From positions 24,836,778 to 24,900,777 of the forward strand of contig NC_092289.1 of NCBI RefSeq assembly GCF_036320965.1: DNA of 64,000 nucleotides. Reading direction: 5' to 3'. Position numbers and translations under genes: made by a program. A model generated the notes under the pieces. That model had not been told where the DNA came from and ran no database searches. It saw only the letters and a list, made by a program, of their open reading frames with translations. Positions 44,280 through 56,569 of the stretch are shown here, piece after piece (position 1 is the stretch's first letter; the number at the start of each line of letters is the position of its first letter). This DNA is from Panulirus ornatus. Lineage: Eukaryota > Arthropoda > Malacostraca > Decapoda > Palinuridae.

Positions 44280-44690
44280 TGAAATGGTTTGGGCACATGG
44301 AGAGAATGAGTGAGGGAAGATTGACCAAGAGGATATATGTGTCGGAGGTGGAGGGAACGAGGAGAAGAGGGAGACCAAATTGGAGGTGGAAAGATGGAGT
44401 GAAAAAGATTTTGTGTGATCGGGGCCTGAACATGCAGGAGGGTGAAAGGAGGGCAAGGAATAGAGTGAATTGGAGCGATGTGGTATACCGGGGTTGACGT
44501 GCTGTCAGTGGATTGAATCAGGGCATGTGAAGCGTCTGGGGTAAACCATGGAAAGCTGTGTAGGTATGTATATTTGCGTGTGTGGACGTATGTATATACA
44601 TGTGTATGGGGGTGGGTTGGGCCATTTCTTTCATCTGTTTCCTCGCGCTACCTCGCAAACGCGGGAGACAGCGACAAAGCAAAAAAAAAA
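44277..44690 (+). mobile_element. Family A LINE, strongly 5'-truncated, short 3' UTR
   Basis: It starts at LKWFGHMERMSEGRLTKRIY, ends in VVYRG-TGA (44495-44497), and has the shortened 3' UTR and a GACAGCGACAAAGC A-run/TA tail. Confidence 0.88.
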
Positions 44691-44726
44691 TATATATATA
44701 TATATTGCTATATATATATATATATG

Positions 44727-45660
44727 GTGGCTGATTCATGTGAGAAACTGCAGAAGCTGGTGACTGAGTTTGGTAAAGTGTGTGGAAGAAGAAAGTTAAG
44801 AGTAAATGTGAATAAGAGCAAGGTTATTAGGTACAGTAGGGTTGAGGGTCAAGTCAATTGGGAGGTGAGTTTGAATGGAGAAAAACTGGAGGAAGTGAAG
44901 TGTTTTAGATATCTGGGAGTGGATCTGGCAGCGGATGGAAACATGGAAGCGGAAGTGGATCATAGGGTGGGGGAGGGGGCGAAAATCCTGGGGGCCTTGA
45001 AGAATGTGTGGAAGTCGAGAACATTATCTCGGAAAGCAAAAATGGGTATGTTTGAAGGAATAGTGGTTCCAACAATGTTGTATGGTTGCGAGGCATGGGC
45101 TATGGATAGAGTTGTGCGCAGGAGGATGGATGTGCTGGAAATGAGATGTTTGAGGACAATGTGTGGTGTGAGGTGGTTTGATCGAGTGAGTAACGTAAGG
45201 GTAAGAGAGATGTGTGGAAATAAAAAGAGCATGGTTGAGAGAGCAGAAGAGGGTGTTTAGAAGTGGTTTGGGCACATGGAGAGAATGAGTGAGGAAAGAT
45301 TGACCAAGAGGATATATGTGTCGGAGGTGGAGGGAACGAGGAGAAGAGGGAGACCAAATTGGAGGTGGAAAGATGGAGTGAAAAAGATTTTGTGTGATCG
45401 GGGCCTGAACATGCAGGAGGGTGAAAGGAGGGCAAGGAATAGAGTGAATTGGAGCAATGTGGTATACCGGGGTTGACGTGCTGTCAGTGGATTGAATCAA
45501 GGCATGTGAAGCGTCTGGGGTAAACCATGGAAAGCTGTGTAGGTATGTATATTTGCGTGTGTGGACGTATGTATATACATGTGTATGGGGGGGGGTTGGG
45601 CCATTTCTTTCGTCTGTTTCCTTGCGCTACCTCGCAAACGCGGGAGACAGCGACAAAGTA
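44727..45660 (+). mobile_element. Family A LINE, 5'-truncated, short 3' UTR
   Basis: It begins GGTGGCTGATTC (LVADSCEKLQKLVTEFGKVC) straight after TA repeats. The copy at 62589 is truncated at the same base. The RT is open to a TAG at 45258-45260 (Leu in sister copies). KWFGHMERMSEERLTKRIY, VVYRG-TGA and the short 3' UTR follow, then a 23-base A-run. Confidence 0.88.
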
Positions 45661-45696
45661 AAAAAAAAAAAAAAAAAAAAAAAATAATATATATAT

Positions 45697-47015
45697 ATGG
45701 ATGGGGTTGTTAGGGAGGTGAATGCAAGAGTTTTGGAAAGAGGGGCAAGTATGCAGTCTGTTGGGGATGAGAGTGCATGGGAAGTGAGTCAGTTGTTGTT
45801 CGCTGATGATACAGCGCTGGTGGCTGATTCATGTGAGAAACTGCAGAAGCTGGTGACTGAGTTTGGTAAAGTGTGTGAAAGAAGAAAGTTAAGAGTAAAT
45901 GTGAATAAGAGCAAGGTTATTAGGTACAGTAGGGTTGAGGGTCAGGTTAATTGGGAGGTAAGTTTGAATGGAGAAAAACTGGAGGAAGTGAAGTGTTTTA
46001 GATATCTGGGAGTGGATCTGGCAGCGGATGGAACCATGGAAGCAGAAGTGAATCATAGGGTGGGGGAGGGGGCAAAATTCCTGGGAGCCTTGAAGAATGT
46101 GTGGAAGTTGAGAACATTATCTCGGAAAGGAAAAATGGGTATGTTTGAAGGAATAGTGGTTCCAACAATGTTGTATGGTTGCGAGGCGTGGGCTATGGAT
46201 AGAGTTGTGCGCAGGAGGATGGATGTGCTGGAAATGAGATGTTTGAGGACAATATGTGGTGTGAGGTTGTTTGATCTAGTAAGTAATGTAAGGGTAAGAG
46301 AGATGTGTGGAAATAAAAAGAGCGTGGTTGAGAGAGCAGAAGAGGGTGTTTTGAAATGGTTTGGGCACATGGAGAGAATGAGTGAGAAAAGATTGACTAA
46401 GAGGATATATGTGTCAGAGGTGGAGGGAACGAGGAGAAGTGGGAGACCAAATTGGAGGTGGAAAGATGGAGTGAAAAGGATTTTGAGTGATCGGGGCCTG
46501 AACATGCAGGAGGGTGAAAGGCAGGCAAGGAATAGAGTGAATTAGATCGATGTGGTATACCGTGGTCGACGTGCTGTCAATGGATTGAATCAGGGCATGT
46601 GAAGCGTCTGGGGTAAACCATGGAAAGTTGTGTGGGGCCTGGATGCGGAAAGGGAGCTGTGGTTTCAGGTGTTATTGCATGACAGCTAGAGACTGAGTGT
46701 GAACGAATGCGGCGTTTGTTGTCTTCCTAGCGCTACCTCGCACACATGAGGGGGGAGGGGGATGTTATTCCAGGTGTGGCGAGGTGGCGATGGGAATGAA
46801 TAAAGGCAGACAGTGTGAATTGTGTGCATGTGTATATATGTATATGTCTGTGTGTATATATATGTGTACATTGAGATGTATGGGTATGTATATTTGCATG
46901 TGTGGACGTTTATGAATATACATGTGTATGGGGGTGGGTTGGGCCATTTCTTTCGTCTGTTTCCTTGCGCTACCTCGCAAACGCGGGAGACAGCGACAAA
47001 GCAAAATAGATAGAA
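45697..47015 (+). mobile_element. Family A LINE, 5'-truncated, full 3' UTR
   Basis: It starts at MDGVVREVNARVLERG after an A-run and short TA tract. The frame is open through FADDTALVAD (about 45798) to NRVN at 46542, where TAG replaces a Trp codon ten residues before the VVYRG end. A full-length 3' UTR follows (46560-47005) with an AATAGA-type tail and long TA repeat. Confidence 0.88.
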
Positions 47016-47021
47016 TAGAAT

Positions 47022-47025
<4 letters not shown>

Positions 47026-47090
<65 letters not shown>
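47026..47090. repeat. (TA)n microsatellite
   Basis: TA repeat of about 65 bases followed by a T-run. Confidence 0.95.
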
Positions 47091-47093
<3 letters not shown>

Positions 47094-47099
47094 TTTTTC

Positions 47100-48430
47100 T
47101 AATACCTTCCACAGGAAGGTATTAAGAATATATGGTGTGGGAGGCAAGTTGTTAGAAGCAGTGAAAAGTTTTTATCAAGGATGTGAGGCATGTGTACGTG
47201 TAGGAAGAGAGGAAAGTCATTGGTTCTTAGTGAATGTCGGTATGTGGCAGGGGTGTGTGATGTCTCCATGGTTGTTTAATTCGTTTATGGATGGGGTTGT
47301 TAGGGAGGTGAATGCAAGAGTTTTGGAGAGAAGGTTAAGTATGCAGTCTGTTGTGGATGAGAGGGCTTGGGAAGTGAGTCAGTTGTTGTTTTCTGATGAT
47401 ACAGTGCTGGTGGCTGATTCTGGTGAGAAACTGCGGAAGTTGGTGACTGAGTTAAGTAAAGTGTGAGGAAAAAAGAAAGCTGAGAGTAACTGTGAATTAG
47501 AGCAAAGTTATTAGGTTCAGTAGGGTTGAGGGACAAGTTAATTTGGAGGTAAGTTTGAAAAGAGAAAAACTGGAGGAAGTGAAATGTTTTAGATATCTGG
47601 GAGTGGATTATTGCAGCAAATGGAACCATGGAAGCAGAAGTGAGTCGCACGGTGGGGAGGGGGCGAAAGTCCTGGGAGTCTTGAAGAATGTGTGGAAGGT
47701 GAGAACGTTATCTCGGAGAGCAAAAATGGGTATGTTTGAAGGAATATTGGTTCCAAAAATGTAATATGGTTGCGAGGCATGGGCTGTAGATAGGGTTGTG
47801 CGGAGGAGGGTGGATGTGTTAGAAATTAATTGTTTGAGGACAGTGTGTGGTGTGAGGTGGTTTGATCAAGTAAGTAATGAAAGGGTAAGAGAGATGTGTG
47901 GTAATGAAATGAGTGTGGTTGAGAGAGCAGGAGAGTGTGTATTGAAATAGTTTGGTCACATGGAGAGAATGAGTGAGGAAAGATTTACAAAGAGGATATA
48001 TGTTTCAGAGGGAGGGAACCAGTATTAGTGGGAGACTAAATTGGAGGTGGAAGGATAGTGAAAAAGATCTTGAGCAATTGGGGCCTAAACATACGGGAGA
48101 GTGAAAGGCGTGCAAGGAATAGAGTGAATTGGAATGATGTGGTATATTGAGGTCACCGTGCTGTCAATGGACTGAACCAGGGCATGTGAAGCGTCTGGGG
48201 TAAACCATGGAAAGTGTTTTGGGGCCAGGATGTGGAAAGAGAGCTGTGGTTTCAGTGCATTACACCTGACGGCTAGAGACTGAGTGTGCATGAATGTGGC
48301 CTTTGTTGTCTTTTCATAGCGCTACTTTGCGCGTGCGTGGGGGGAGAGGGGTGGCATTTCATGTGTAGCAGGGTGGCGATGGGAATAGATGAAGGCAGCA
48401 AATATGATTATGTACATGTGTGTGTATAAG
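47100..48430 (+). mobile_element. Family A LINE, older copy with a small fold-back at its 5' end
   Basis: It starts with TAATACCTTCCACAG, the reverse complement of the RT sequence that follows, and then continues forward GGAAGGTATTAAGAATATATG. RT is readable through WQGCVMSPWLFNSF, FSDDTVLVAD (47390; FSDD instead of FADD) and, in broken frames, to about 48180. A diverged 3' UTR ends near 48430 and faces the tail of a minus-strand copy. Confidence 0.85.
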
Positions 48431-48469
48431 TATAAGTCTGTGTATGTATTTTATGTATATTTTATTTTG

Positions 48470-49517
48470 CTTTGTCGCTGTCTCCCGTATTTGCGAGGTA
48501 GCGCAAGGAAACAGAAGAAAGAAATGGCCCAACCCACCCCCATACACATGTATATACACACACGTCCACTCACGCAAATATACATACCTATACATCTCAA
48601 TGTACACATATATATACACACACAGACACATACATATATACCCATACACACAATTCACACTGTCTGCCTTTATTCATTCCCATCGCCACCTCGCCACACA
48701 TGGAATACCATCCCCCTCCCCCCTCATGTGTGCGAGGTAGCGCTAGGAAAAGATAGCAAAGACCCCATTCGTTCACATTCAGTCTCCAGCTGTCATGCAA
48801 TAATGCCCGAAACCACAGCTCCCTTTCCACATCCAGGCCCCACACAACTTTCCATGGTTTACCCCAGACGCTTCACATGCCCTGATTCAATCCACTGACA
48901 GCACGTCAACCCCGGTATACCACATCGATCAACTTCACTCTATTCCTTGCCCGCCTTTCACCTTCCTGCATGTTCAGGCCCCGATCACTCAAAATCTTTC
49001 TCACTCCATCTTTCCACCTCCAATTTGGTCTCCCACTTCTCGTTCCCTCCACCTCCGACACATATATCCTCTTGGTCAATCTTTCCTCACTCATTCTCTC
49101 CATGTGCCCAAACCATTTCAAAACACCCTCTTCTGCTCTCTCAACCATGCTCTTTTTATTTCCACACATCTCTCTTACCCTTACATTACTTACTCGATCA
49201 AACCACCTCACACCACACAATGTCCTCAAACATCACATTTCCAGCACATCCACCCTCCTGTGCACAACTCTATCCATAGCCCACGCCTTGCAACCATACA
49301 ACATTGTTGGAACCACTATTCCTTCAAACATACCCATTTTTGCTTTCCAAGATAATGTTCTCGACTTCCACACATTCTTCAAGGCTCCCAGGATTTTCGC
49401 TTCCTCCCCCACCATATGATTCACTTCCGCTTCCCAAGCTCTCTCATCCACAACAGACTTCATACTTGCCCCTCTTTCCAAAACTCTTGCATTCACCTCC
49501 CTAACAACCCCATCCAT
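48470..49517 (-). mobile_element. Family A LINE, internally deleted minus-strand copy
   Basis: A full-length 3' UTR (48470-48900) is followed by the RT C-terminus (48906-49430). This is joined directly to an earlier RT segment (49431-49517, MDGVVREVNARVLERGASMK to DERAWE). The stretch from VSQLLFADD to about TMEAEVN, including the catalytic Asp pair, is missing. The fusion keeps the reading frame, in-frame with adjoining sequence to 49637. Confidence 0.88.
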
Positions 49518-49524
49518 ATGTATC

Positions 49525-49690
49525 CATATGTGTATGTATATGTATGTATACGTTGAAATGTATAGGTATATATATGTGCATGCATGTGCGTTTATGTATA
49601 TACATGCGTATGTGGGTGGGTTGGGCCATTGTTTCATCTGTTTCCTTGCACTACCTCGCTAACACAGGAGACAGCGACAAAGTATAATAA
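49525..49690 (+). mobile_element. Family A LINE, distal 3' UTR fragment
   Basis: The second half of the 3' UTR in plus orientation, ending GGAGACAGCGACAAAGTATAATAAA. It meets the preceding minus-strand copy at CATCCATATGTATCCATATG, where a short palindromic join is visible. 49691-49898 is unique sequence ending at an acceptor. Confidence 0.78.
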
Positions 49691-49898
49691 ATAGGATATA
49701 ACATAACATATAAGTACTTATACATACACATATGCAGACATTGCATATGTACACTTGCACATATTCATACTTGCTTGCCTTCAGTATACAGTTACATATA
49801 AGTTACTTTTGTTTCATGAATTTTACTTGTGCTCTCTGGAGCAACATCCATCATTGTTTCTTTGTAACCTCTCTTGATCATTGATGATTTCTTTGCAG

Positions 49899-50012
49899 GG
49901 TTTCTTTCCCGGGCTCATCACAGTTGCATATGTCCTGAGACCAGCTGGATTTTTCCAGAAAGCCATATCAGAGGTTTCCAACAAGATCTTCAGGGATGAA
50001 TTTAAGTTCAGA
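49899..50012 (+). CDS. MCF2L: MCF2L/DBS-like RhoGEF, SEC14 domain exon 4
   Basis: 114 bases, phase 0 at both ends, acceptor GATTTCTTTGCAG and donor GTAAGA (50013). It encodes GFFPGLITVAYVLRPAGFFQ followed by KAISEVSNKIFRDEFKFR. The VLRP.GFFQ segment and the FKF.RD.FK ending are conserved in MCF2/MCF2L SEC14 domains, where this part lines the lipid-binding groove (family knowledge). Confidence 0.93.
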
Positions 50013-51108
50013 GTAAGACTAGTGGCCATTCAAACTTCCTTAAGATGTGTGGGAACTCCTTTGGCATGATTGATGATATGATAAGCTTAGGTACCCATGA
50101 TTTTGACAAGTTAGTCTTTTATATTTGTGTGATCCATATGAATGAGCAAACCATCAGTAGAACTAAGGTGAATCAAAATTCCATGAGGTTTATGGTAACA
50201 TCAGGCTCTCCAGCATTTTTTTGTACGGTAGATTCCCTGAACATTTGGCTGACAGGTAACCCTTATTCTCGTAGATTAGCTGTTGTGGTCATTTTGACAG
50301 TTGCTTAGAGAAAACAGTCTCTATAAAAACTTCTCTGTGAAGACATTTTGAAATTTCCATACCACTATTTACTGAATTACTTTTATTAAGAAATTTTCCA
50401 TGCAACAGTTTGTATTCAACAAAGAAAGAATAACGTAATCCCAAAAACAAATATGAAGCTCTTAGCAAAAAACTTTTATAATTCTTGACAAAACACTGAT
50501 ATTTTGGAGAAATTACTACCATGTTCGGTGGTTGGTGCAAGTGACATAGGTACATTGTTTTAAAACCTTACCTACCATGCTCAGTGGTTGATGCAAGTGA
50601 CATAGGTACATTGTTTTACAACTTTATAAGTGCACTGCCAGGTAATATTTTTTTCATACAAGACAGATTTCCAATGTCTTATTTTCCTTGTGCATAAAAC
50701 TTTGCTGACATCACTATGACTTCACTGGGGTACTGTCCTTGTTTTCTTTATTGCCATGTGTCCAGTGTGTTATTTTCTTTGTGCATAAAAACTAGGCAGT
50801 GACATCACTTTCATTTCACTGGGGTACTGTCATTGTCTTCATTAGTGCCATTGTCTTCACTTAGAGCCATCACTACAATGATTCTGGATGTCCTGGTATG
50901 GTTTGAGTGCTTTTCCCAGGGTTCTTTAGTGAACTGCAGATTGAAGTCCAGTTAAGTGATACTCTTGCTTGGTACTTCACTTTGGCTGGAAGACCATGCT
51001 TTTATGGAGCACAGTCATGATATGTGATCCAGAACGTCAGTATCCTACTTGTTTAAGCTGTAAAACTTCACACTCTCATTTCCATCATCTTTGTCGACAA
51101 TAATAGAT
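50013..51108 (+). other. Intron sequence with two small diverged tandem duplications
   Basis: A 56-bp unit is repeated from 50521 and 50577 (GCAAGTGACATAGGTACATT in both). A second unit of about 90 bp is repeated from about 50669 and 50761 (TTCACTGGGGTACTGTC in both). No gene or known repeat family is seen. Confidence 0.65.
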
Positions 51109-51117
51109 AAGGAGAAT
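51109..51117 (+). repeat. Target-site duplication, left copy
   Basis: AAGGAGAAT, repeated at 51869-51877 after the tail of the LINE between them. Confidence 0.75.
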
Positions 51118-51868
51118 ATGTGGTGTGAGGTGGTTTGATCGAGTAAGTAATAATAGGGTAAGAGAGATGTGTGGTAATAGAAAGAGTATTGTTGAGAGAG
51201 CAGAAGAGGGTGTTTTGAAGTGGTTTGGTCACATGGAGAGAATGAGTGAGGAAAGATTGACTAAAGGATATATGTGTCAGAGGTGGAGGGAACGAGAAGT
51301 GGGAGACTAAATTGGAGGTGGAAAGATGGAGTGAAAAAGATTTTGAGTGATCGGGGCCTGAACATGCAGGAGGGTGAAAGCCATGCAAGGAATAGAGTGA
51401 ATTGGAATGATGTGGTATATCGGGGTTGACGTGCTGTCAATGGATTGAACCAGGGCATGTGAAGCGTCTGGGGTAAACCATGGAAAGTTGTGTGGGGCCT
51501 GGATGTGGAAAGGGAGCTGTGGTTTCGGTGCATTATTACATGACGGCTAGAGACTGAGTGTGAACGAATGTGGCCAAAGGCTACCTTGCACACATGAGGG
51601 GGGAGGGGTTTTTTATTTCATGTGTGGCTGGGTGCCGACAGGAATGAATAAGGGCAGACATTATGAATTATGTACGTGTATATATGTATATGTCTGTGTG
51701 TGTATATATATGTATATGTTGAGATGTATAGGTATGTATATTTGCATGTGTGGACGTGTATGCATATACATGTGTCTGTGGGCGGGTTGGGCCATTCTTT
51801 CATCTGTTTCCTTGCGTTACTTCGCTAACGGAGGAGACAGTGACAAAGCAAAATTAATAAATAAATAA
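51118..51868 (+). mobile_element. Family A LINE, 5'-truncated insertion with target-site duplication
   Basis: It starts at CGVRWFDRVSN in the RT C-terminus and reaches NQGM-like sequence after the shared CGA-to-TGA change (51424-51432). It carries a full-length 3' UTR ending GACAGTGACAAAGCAAAATT and TAAATAAATAAA. A 9-bp direct repeat flanks it. This single recent event of about 750 bp lies in the last intron before the exon at 52453. Confidence 0.9.
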
Positions 51869-51877
51869 AAGGAGAAT
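51869..51877 (+). repeat. Target-site duplication, right copy
   Basis: AAGGAGAAT, identical to 51109-51117. 51878-52452 is unique intron sequence that ends at acceptor CATCTTCTGCAG. Confidence 0.75.
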
Positions 51878-52452
51878 TCAACCTCATCAGCCATTTTAGG
51901 TATAAAGATCTTGTCTCAGATGCACTCATAACTAGTAGTGTACCATTTTGTATCTTTTTAGAAGAAGTCATAATGTTATGGTCATCTACAGTTGTACCTA
52001 TGCACACAATGGGTAAACAAAAAGAGCTGCCTGTCAAAATGACCACCTTAGCTATTTTAATGTTTTTGAATAAAGTTCTTGCAAGATTCATAGGAACATA
52101 ACAGGCTTTCTTTACTTCATGATAAGAGGTGAAATTTGTGATGGGGATAGATGACATAATGTGAATACAATTTTGTATGTGTATGTATTTTCTTTCCTTA
52201 GGTTAATTCATGGACCTGGTATATTTCAAGGAGTAATTTCTCTTGCATGTTTTGACTGCTGAATTTAAGATTTTCATAAATTTGACTTTACTGTCACCAG
52301 TAACAAGTCTTATGACATTCATTCAAGGAACATTAGTTTCAGTGATATACAGTAATTGTGCATTTTGTTGACCAGTGCTTAATGTCATAGCTTGACAACA
52401 ATCCTTACTTGGTTAAAAACTCATGCTTATTATGGGGTCTCATCTTCTGCAG

Positions 52453-52569
52453 GTGGTTGTGTGTAACTGTGTTGCTGACTTACATGAATATATAGACAGG
52501 AACCAGCTGACAGAGGACTTGGATGGCTGTATTCCCTACAATCATGATGAATGGATAGAGCAGAGAGTG
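52453..52569 (+). CDS. MCF2L: MCF2L/DBS-like RhoGEF, end of SEC14 domain
   Basis: 117 bases, phase 0 at both ends, donor GTAAGC at 52570. It encodes VVVCNCVADLHEYIDRNQLT followed by EDLDGCIPYNHDEWIEQRV. The YID.SQLTEDL.G..Y.H..W pattern closes the SEC14 domain in MCF2L and Trio-type RhoGEFs and leads into the spectrin-like region. The next exon would begin in phase 0, and none could be recognised before 64000. Confidence 0.93.
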
Positions 52570-55500
52570 GTAAGCTGCTGACATTTGAATTCTTGCATTA
52601 TTTGTAGTTTTCCTTTTGTTGTCAGAATAGCACTAAACTTAATTGTTGGAAGACGAAGTAGGCTTTTTAAGGTGTTGACTTAAAGCACTTCTGTTTCTTG
52701 AAACACTGATATTTATGTTGCACACTGTATATCCAAGATGCACCTCATCAGTGTTTTACCCTGTCCTTTTATTGAAATTCATAGTATTTTTCATTCTTTT
52801 TGCAATTAATTTTTGCTTCTGTGATGCTGAAATTAATTTGATTTTTTTCGTTTTGACTCAAGTTATATTGGTTTAATGTGAAATATTTAATTCATTTCCA
52901 GAAGCAGTCAGATTTTTAATTTTTTTTATTTACTTTTTAATTTTGAGGTCAGTTCATTGGTACAGTTCAGAAAACGATGATGCACTAATATTTCTATTTT
53001 TATCCTAATGTTAAGTATTCTCAGTTGATTACTTATAATTATTTTGTACTGTATAGGTCCTATACAGAATTTTACAGATATTTGAATCCAAATGTCACAT
53101 CCTGCATTGCTTAGTATGTTGCATATTTTGGCAGCTACTGAGACAAATCTTCTTTCTTCATTGTACCATATCCAATTTGATGTTTTGGAGTAATTTTTTA
53201 GAATTATTGTGTACAATGAAAAGCAAGTATGATTCTGATTGAATGTTGCACTTATTTGTTCAGTTTGCTTTGGTTGACTGTTATCATCTATGTGGTAACA
53301 AAACTCATTGAAAGTGGCTCATGAGAATGGTAAGATATTTTTGTAGTTTTGCTCTTTCCTTCCAGTCACCGTGGATTAGTTTCATTTTGATAGTTGAGCT
53401 ATGTAAGTAACTTTGTTAGTGGTGTGCATAGCAAGTTTTGTGATTTCAGATCATCTTTAGAGTTTGGCTGACTTATAATCATCTTGGTTTTTCATGAAGT
53501 TGCACTATCTCTACATTAAGAATATTTATGCTAAAGGGAGTTTCACACCATCAGAAGGTAAAACCATTTGAAGGATCAAATACATCAGTAAATATACACT
53601 AGAGGTGGTAGAGAGATGCACTGCAAGTATAAGTTCATTGCACTGTGCATAGATTGAATAATTTTGGTGCTATCCAAAGTTGTTTTGAGCTCAAATTGTC
53701 AGGATAATGATAGAGATGATTCATTTGTGTGCGACATATTTTATCTTTAGGCTTAAAAGGGCTCGGCTGTGGTCTTAGTCTGCTTTGTTAGATGTATTAA
53801 TGTGACTCATTATAACTCTTAGGAAAGCTTGATTCAGCATATTTTTATGAGGGGTTTTCATTTATTTGAAAAAGTATGTTTCTTTTCGAGTTCTTCAAAA
53901 TCACGTCTTACATTTTCTTAAAGCATGTCATGATTATTGAATCATTAAATCTTTCTGAGGGCAAAAATGATTTTTGTGCAGCCAGTCAGTATTTATCAGT
54001 TTCCAGTATCAAACATGTTGATTAATGAGGCTCAAAATATTTTTAGGACTTTATTTTTCACTGGCTGGGAGCCCAAAAGTCATAATTTTGAAATTGTATT
54101 GATAACTCTGAAGTATTTACTCTTCACTGCTTTGAACTTGAACATTTATATATGTGCATTGTTATGATTAACCAAAGCAATGATGGTGAGCCTATGAAAG
54201 TGTTGTTGCTCATGAACTTGGTTTGTTCATAACTCATGTATGTCACCCAAGTAGATAGATATGCAAGTAATACCAAAATATTCTGAAGATTCTGTTCCTT
54301 TTAGAACATATGTTCAGTTTTTTATGTTAATTGAATATGAGTTAATAAATCAACAAACCTTTTGTTAAATTAGAGAGATGTGGATTAGTCCTTTTGTTAA
54401 ATTAGAGAGATGTGGATTAGTACAGTATAGAAAATATTGTACAGGTAAAACACATCTGGTTATTCACACACTAAAAATTATTGTGAGGATAGCAGGTGGC
54501 TGGCATCTGGGGGTTGTATACTAGATTTCTTTTCTCTATGGAATAATTCCAGCTCTTTACCTAACATCTGCTACCAAAATTCTCCACCACCACAGGACTA
54601 CATAAAAAGAAAGTTAGGGCCAGGTGTTAAAATCTTTCCTCCACATGCAATGCATTTGTTGTTGCTCTCATTTTTCTGGATCATTTAGAAACTAGCATGA
54701 TGAAAATTTATGCAGTATGCTTTTCATCTGATTATATTTTACTTTGAAAATTAATTGCTGGCTAACTTTCAGGACTGATATATGATCATGTATCATTTTG
54801 ACAGAAACTTTTTGAAATCAAAATCATCGTGAGAATATATAATAGTATTGATAAAAAGTTTGCAACTTGTTAATCTTATGTGTTAGCTATAAATACCATT
54901 TCATCTTTTCAAAAGTTGGTACATTGTACCAGAATGTTGTCTGCTATAAGAAGGCAACTGTTTTATCCTTTTGTTGTATTGGCTTATGGCTTATGTCATG
55001 ACAAGTCAGCAACAGAATAAACTTTATTAACCAGCATTACCTTAACTGGAGATCACTTTGTATTCAGAATTTTCTCATCTCTCTCAGTGAAACTGCATAT
55101 TGCAAAAACTGATATCCAAAAGATTTATTTGGCTCTTGTCAGCAACTCTTGATGTTTGTTGAATGTTTACACTACCACATTAGTTTATAACAACAGTGCT
55201 TCGCAACATTATGCATATTTTTCTTAAGTAAGTTTCATTTAAATTCCTCCCACTATAAGGAATAACATTTATCACTTTGTCTTAATTTATTTTTGGATGT
55301 TTTTTTGCATCCTGCAGTTATGGCATCCAATTCTAGCAAGATACGGTGAACTCCCATTTATCCTTGACTCAGTTAACTGGAAAACCAAAACTATGGCAGC
55401 ATTTAATTTTTTCCCCATGCAGATGAAAACACAAAACAATGGCCCTCTCCACTTTTTATACAGATAAAAACCCAAAACAGTTGCAACAATCAAATTTTTC

Positions 55501-56055
55501 CCCCCTCAATAATCTGATGCTTAGTGTTATGTTATTCATAAGGTTAGTGAATGATAAATGAACTTATTTCTCCCTCTGGACTTGTTTTGACTTGGTTCTA
55601 ATTGTGAATGATCCGTACTCTTCCCCAACCCATTTTTCTCATTAATAGATGCATTACAAAGATATTATCAGTATGTGAATTACTTGAAAACTGTTGTAAT
55701 TATGGTAGGTCATACCTACATAGTTTGTTTCCATTCATTGTAACCTCAGTGCCCTATGAATGTTATGCCAGATTATTTGAAATTGTTACACAACCACTGC
55801 ACAAAATTTTCATAAAAGTGTGCATTACTGTATATTGATTGATATTACTGTACACCACGTGGTTTTCCATAGGTCATAAAATTCTGTGATTGATGAACAG
55901 GTGCTTCCTATTGTAAACATACATAAGAATATGCATCTTTAGTTATCTATGAGTGCAAATATTGTGGTGTTCACATTGTACTTGTCTGACCATGCATTGT
56001 GATTGATGTAGATAAACAGTATGGTATGCTGGACCTCTTGTGCTTTCTTCCACTC
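52570..56055 (+). other. Long AT-rich unique intron sequence
   Basis: 3.5 kb almost free of interspersed repeats, in contrast to the rest of the window. A perfect 32-bp tandem duplication (unit begins CCTTTTGTTAAATTAGAG) lies at about 54358-54421. No exon with convincing splice sites and conserved peptide was found. Confidence 0.6.
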
Positions 56056-56059
56056 TATG

Positions 56060-56365
56060 AGTCATGACGTAAAACTGTTTTGACATAAAATGACCTCTCT
56101 TTCTGAACATCCCTCAGTGCTTCCAGAACCTTTGCCTTCTCATCCACCCTAGGACTCGCTTCCTCTTCCCTGGTTCCATTCACTGTCAAAAATCTATCCC
56201 CAGGGATCTGAAACAGTTCCCTTTCTACAAATTTTCTCCATTCAAATTCACACCCACAGCTAACCTGTCCCTCTGCCCTTCTAAACCTAATAACCTTGCT
56301 TTCATTCACATGTACTCCCAGCTACCTTCTCGCACACTTTCCCAAACACAATCACCAACTTATTT
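56060..56365 (-). mobile_element. Family A LINE, ancient RT fragment
   Basis: On the minus strand it reads NESKVIRFRRAEGQ, FQIPGDRFLTVNGTREEE and VLEALRDVQKERS, clearly the NKSKVIRYSRVEGQ to ALKNVWKSRT segment of family A at low identity. Stops and gaps are present. Confidence 0.72.
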
Positions 56366-56569
56366 TATTTATAACTTCTCCAGGATCAATTATGGAAGAA
56401 TCCTGGTTTTACCCACAACCTTTCTAAAGTTCCCTGTATCTCAAGGCTGCACTACTTCCAGCTGCAGGAAAACATAAGATTGCTCTTAGAGTGAGTTCTT
56501 TGATGAGACTATACTAGGAATGATGCAGCCTAGCCGAGGTTACTTTTCACTAATAGTGAAGCCTCATGC

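Noticed and set aside
44206..44456. Upstream extension of the RT frame through (TA)n giving a 528-codon protein
   Set aside because: The extra residues are IYIYIY repeats and antisense LINE sequence. The true RT part ends at the TA tract.
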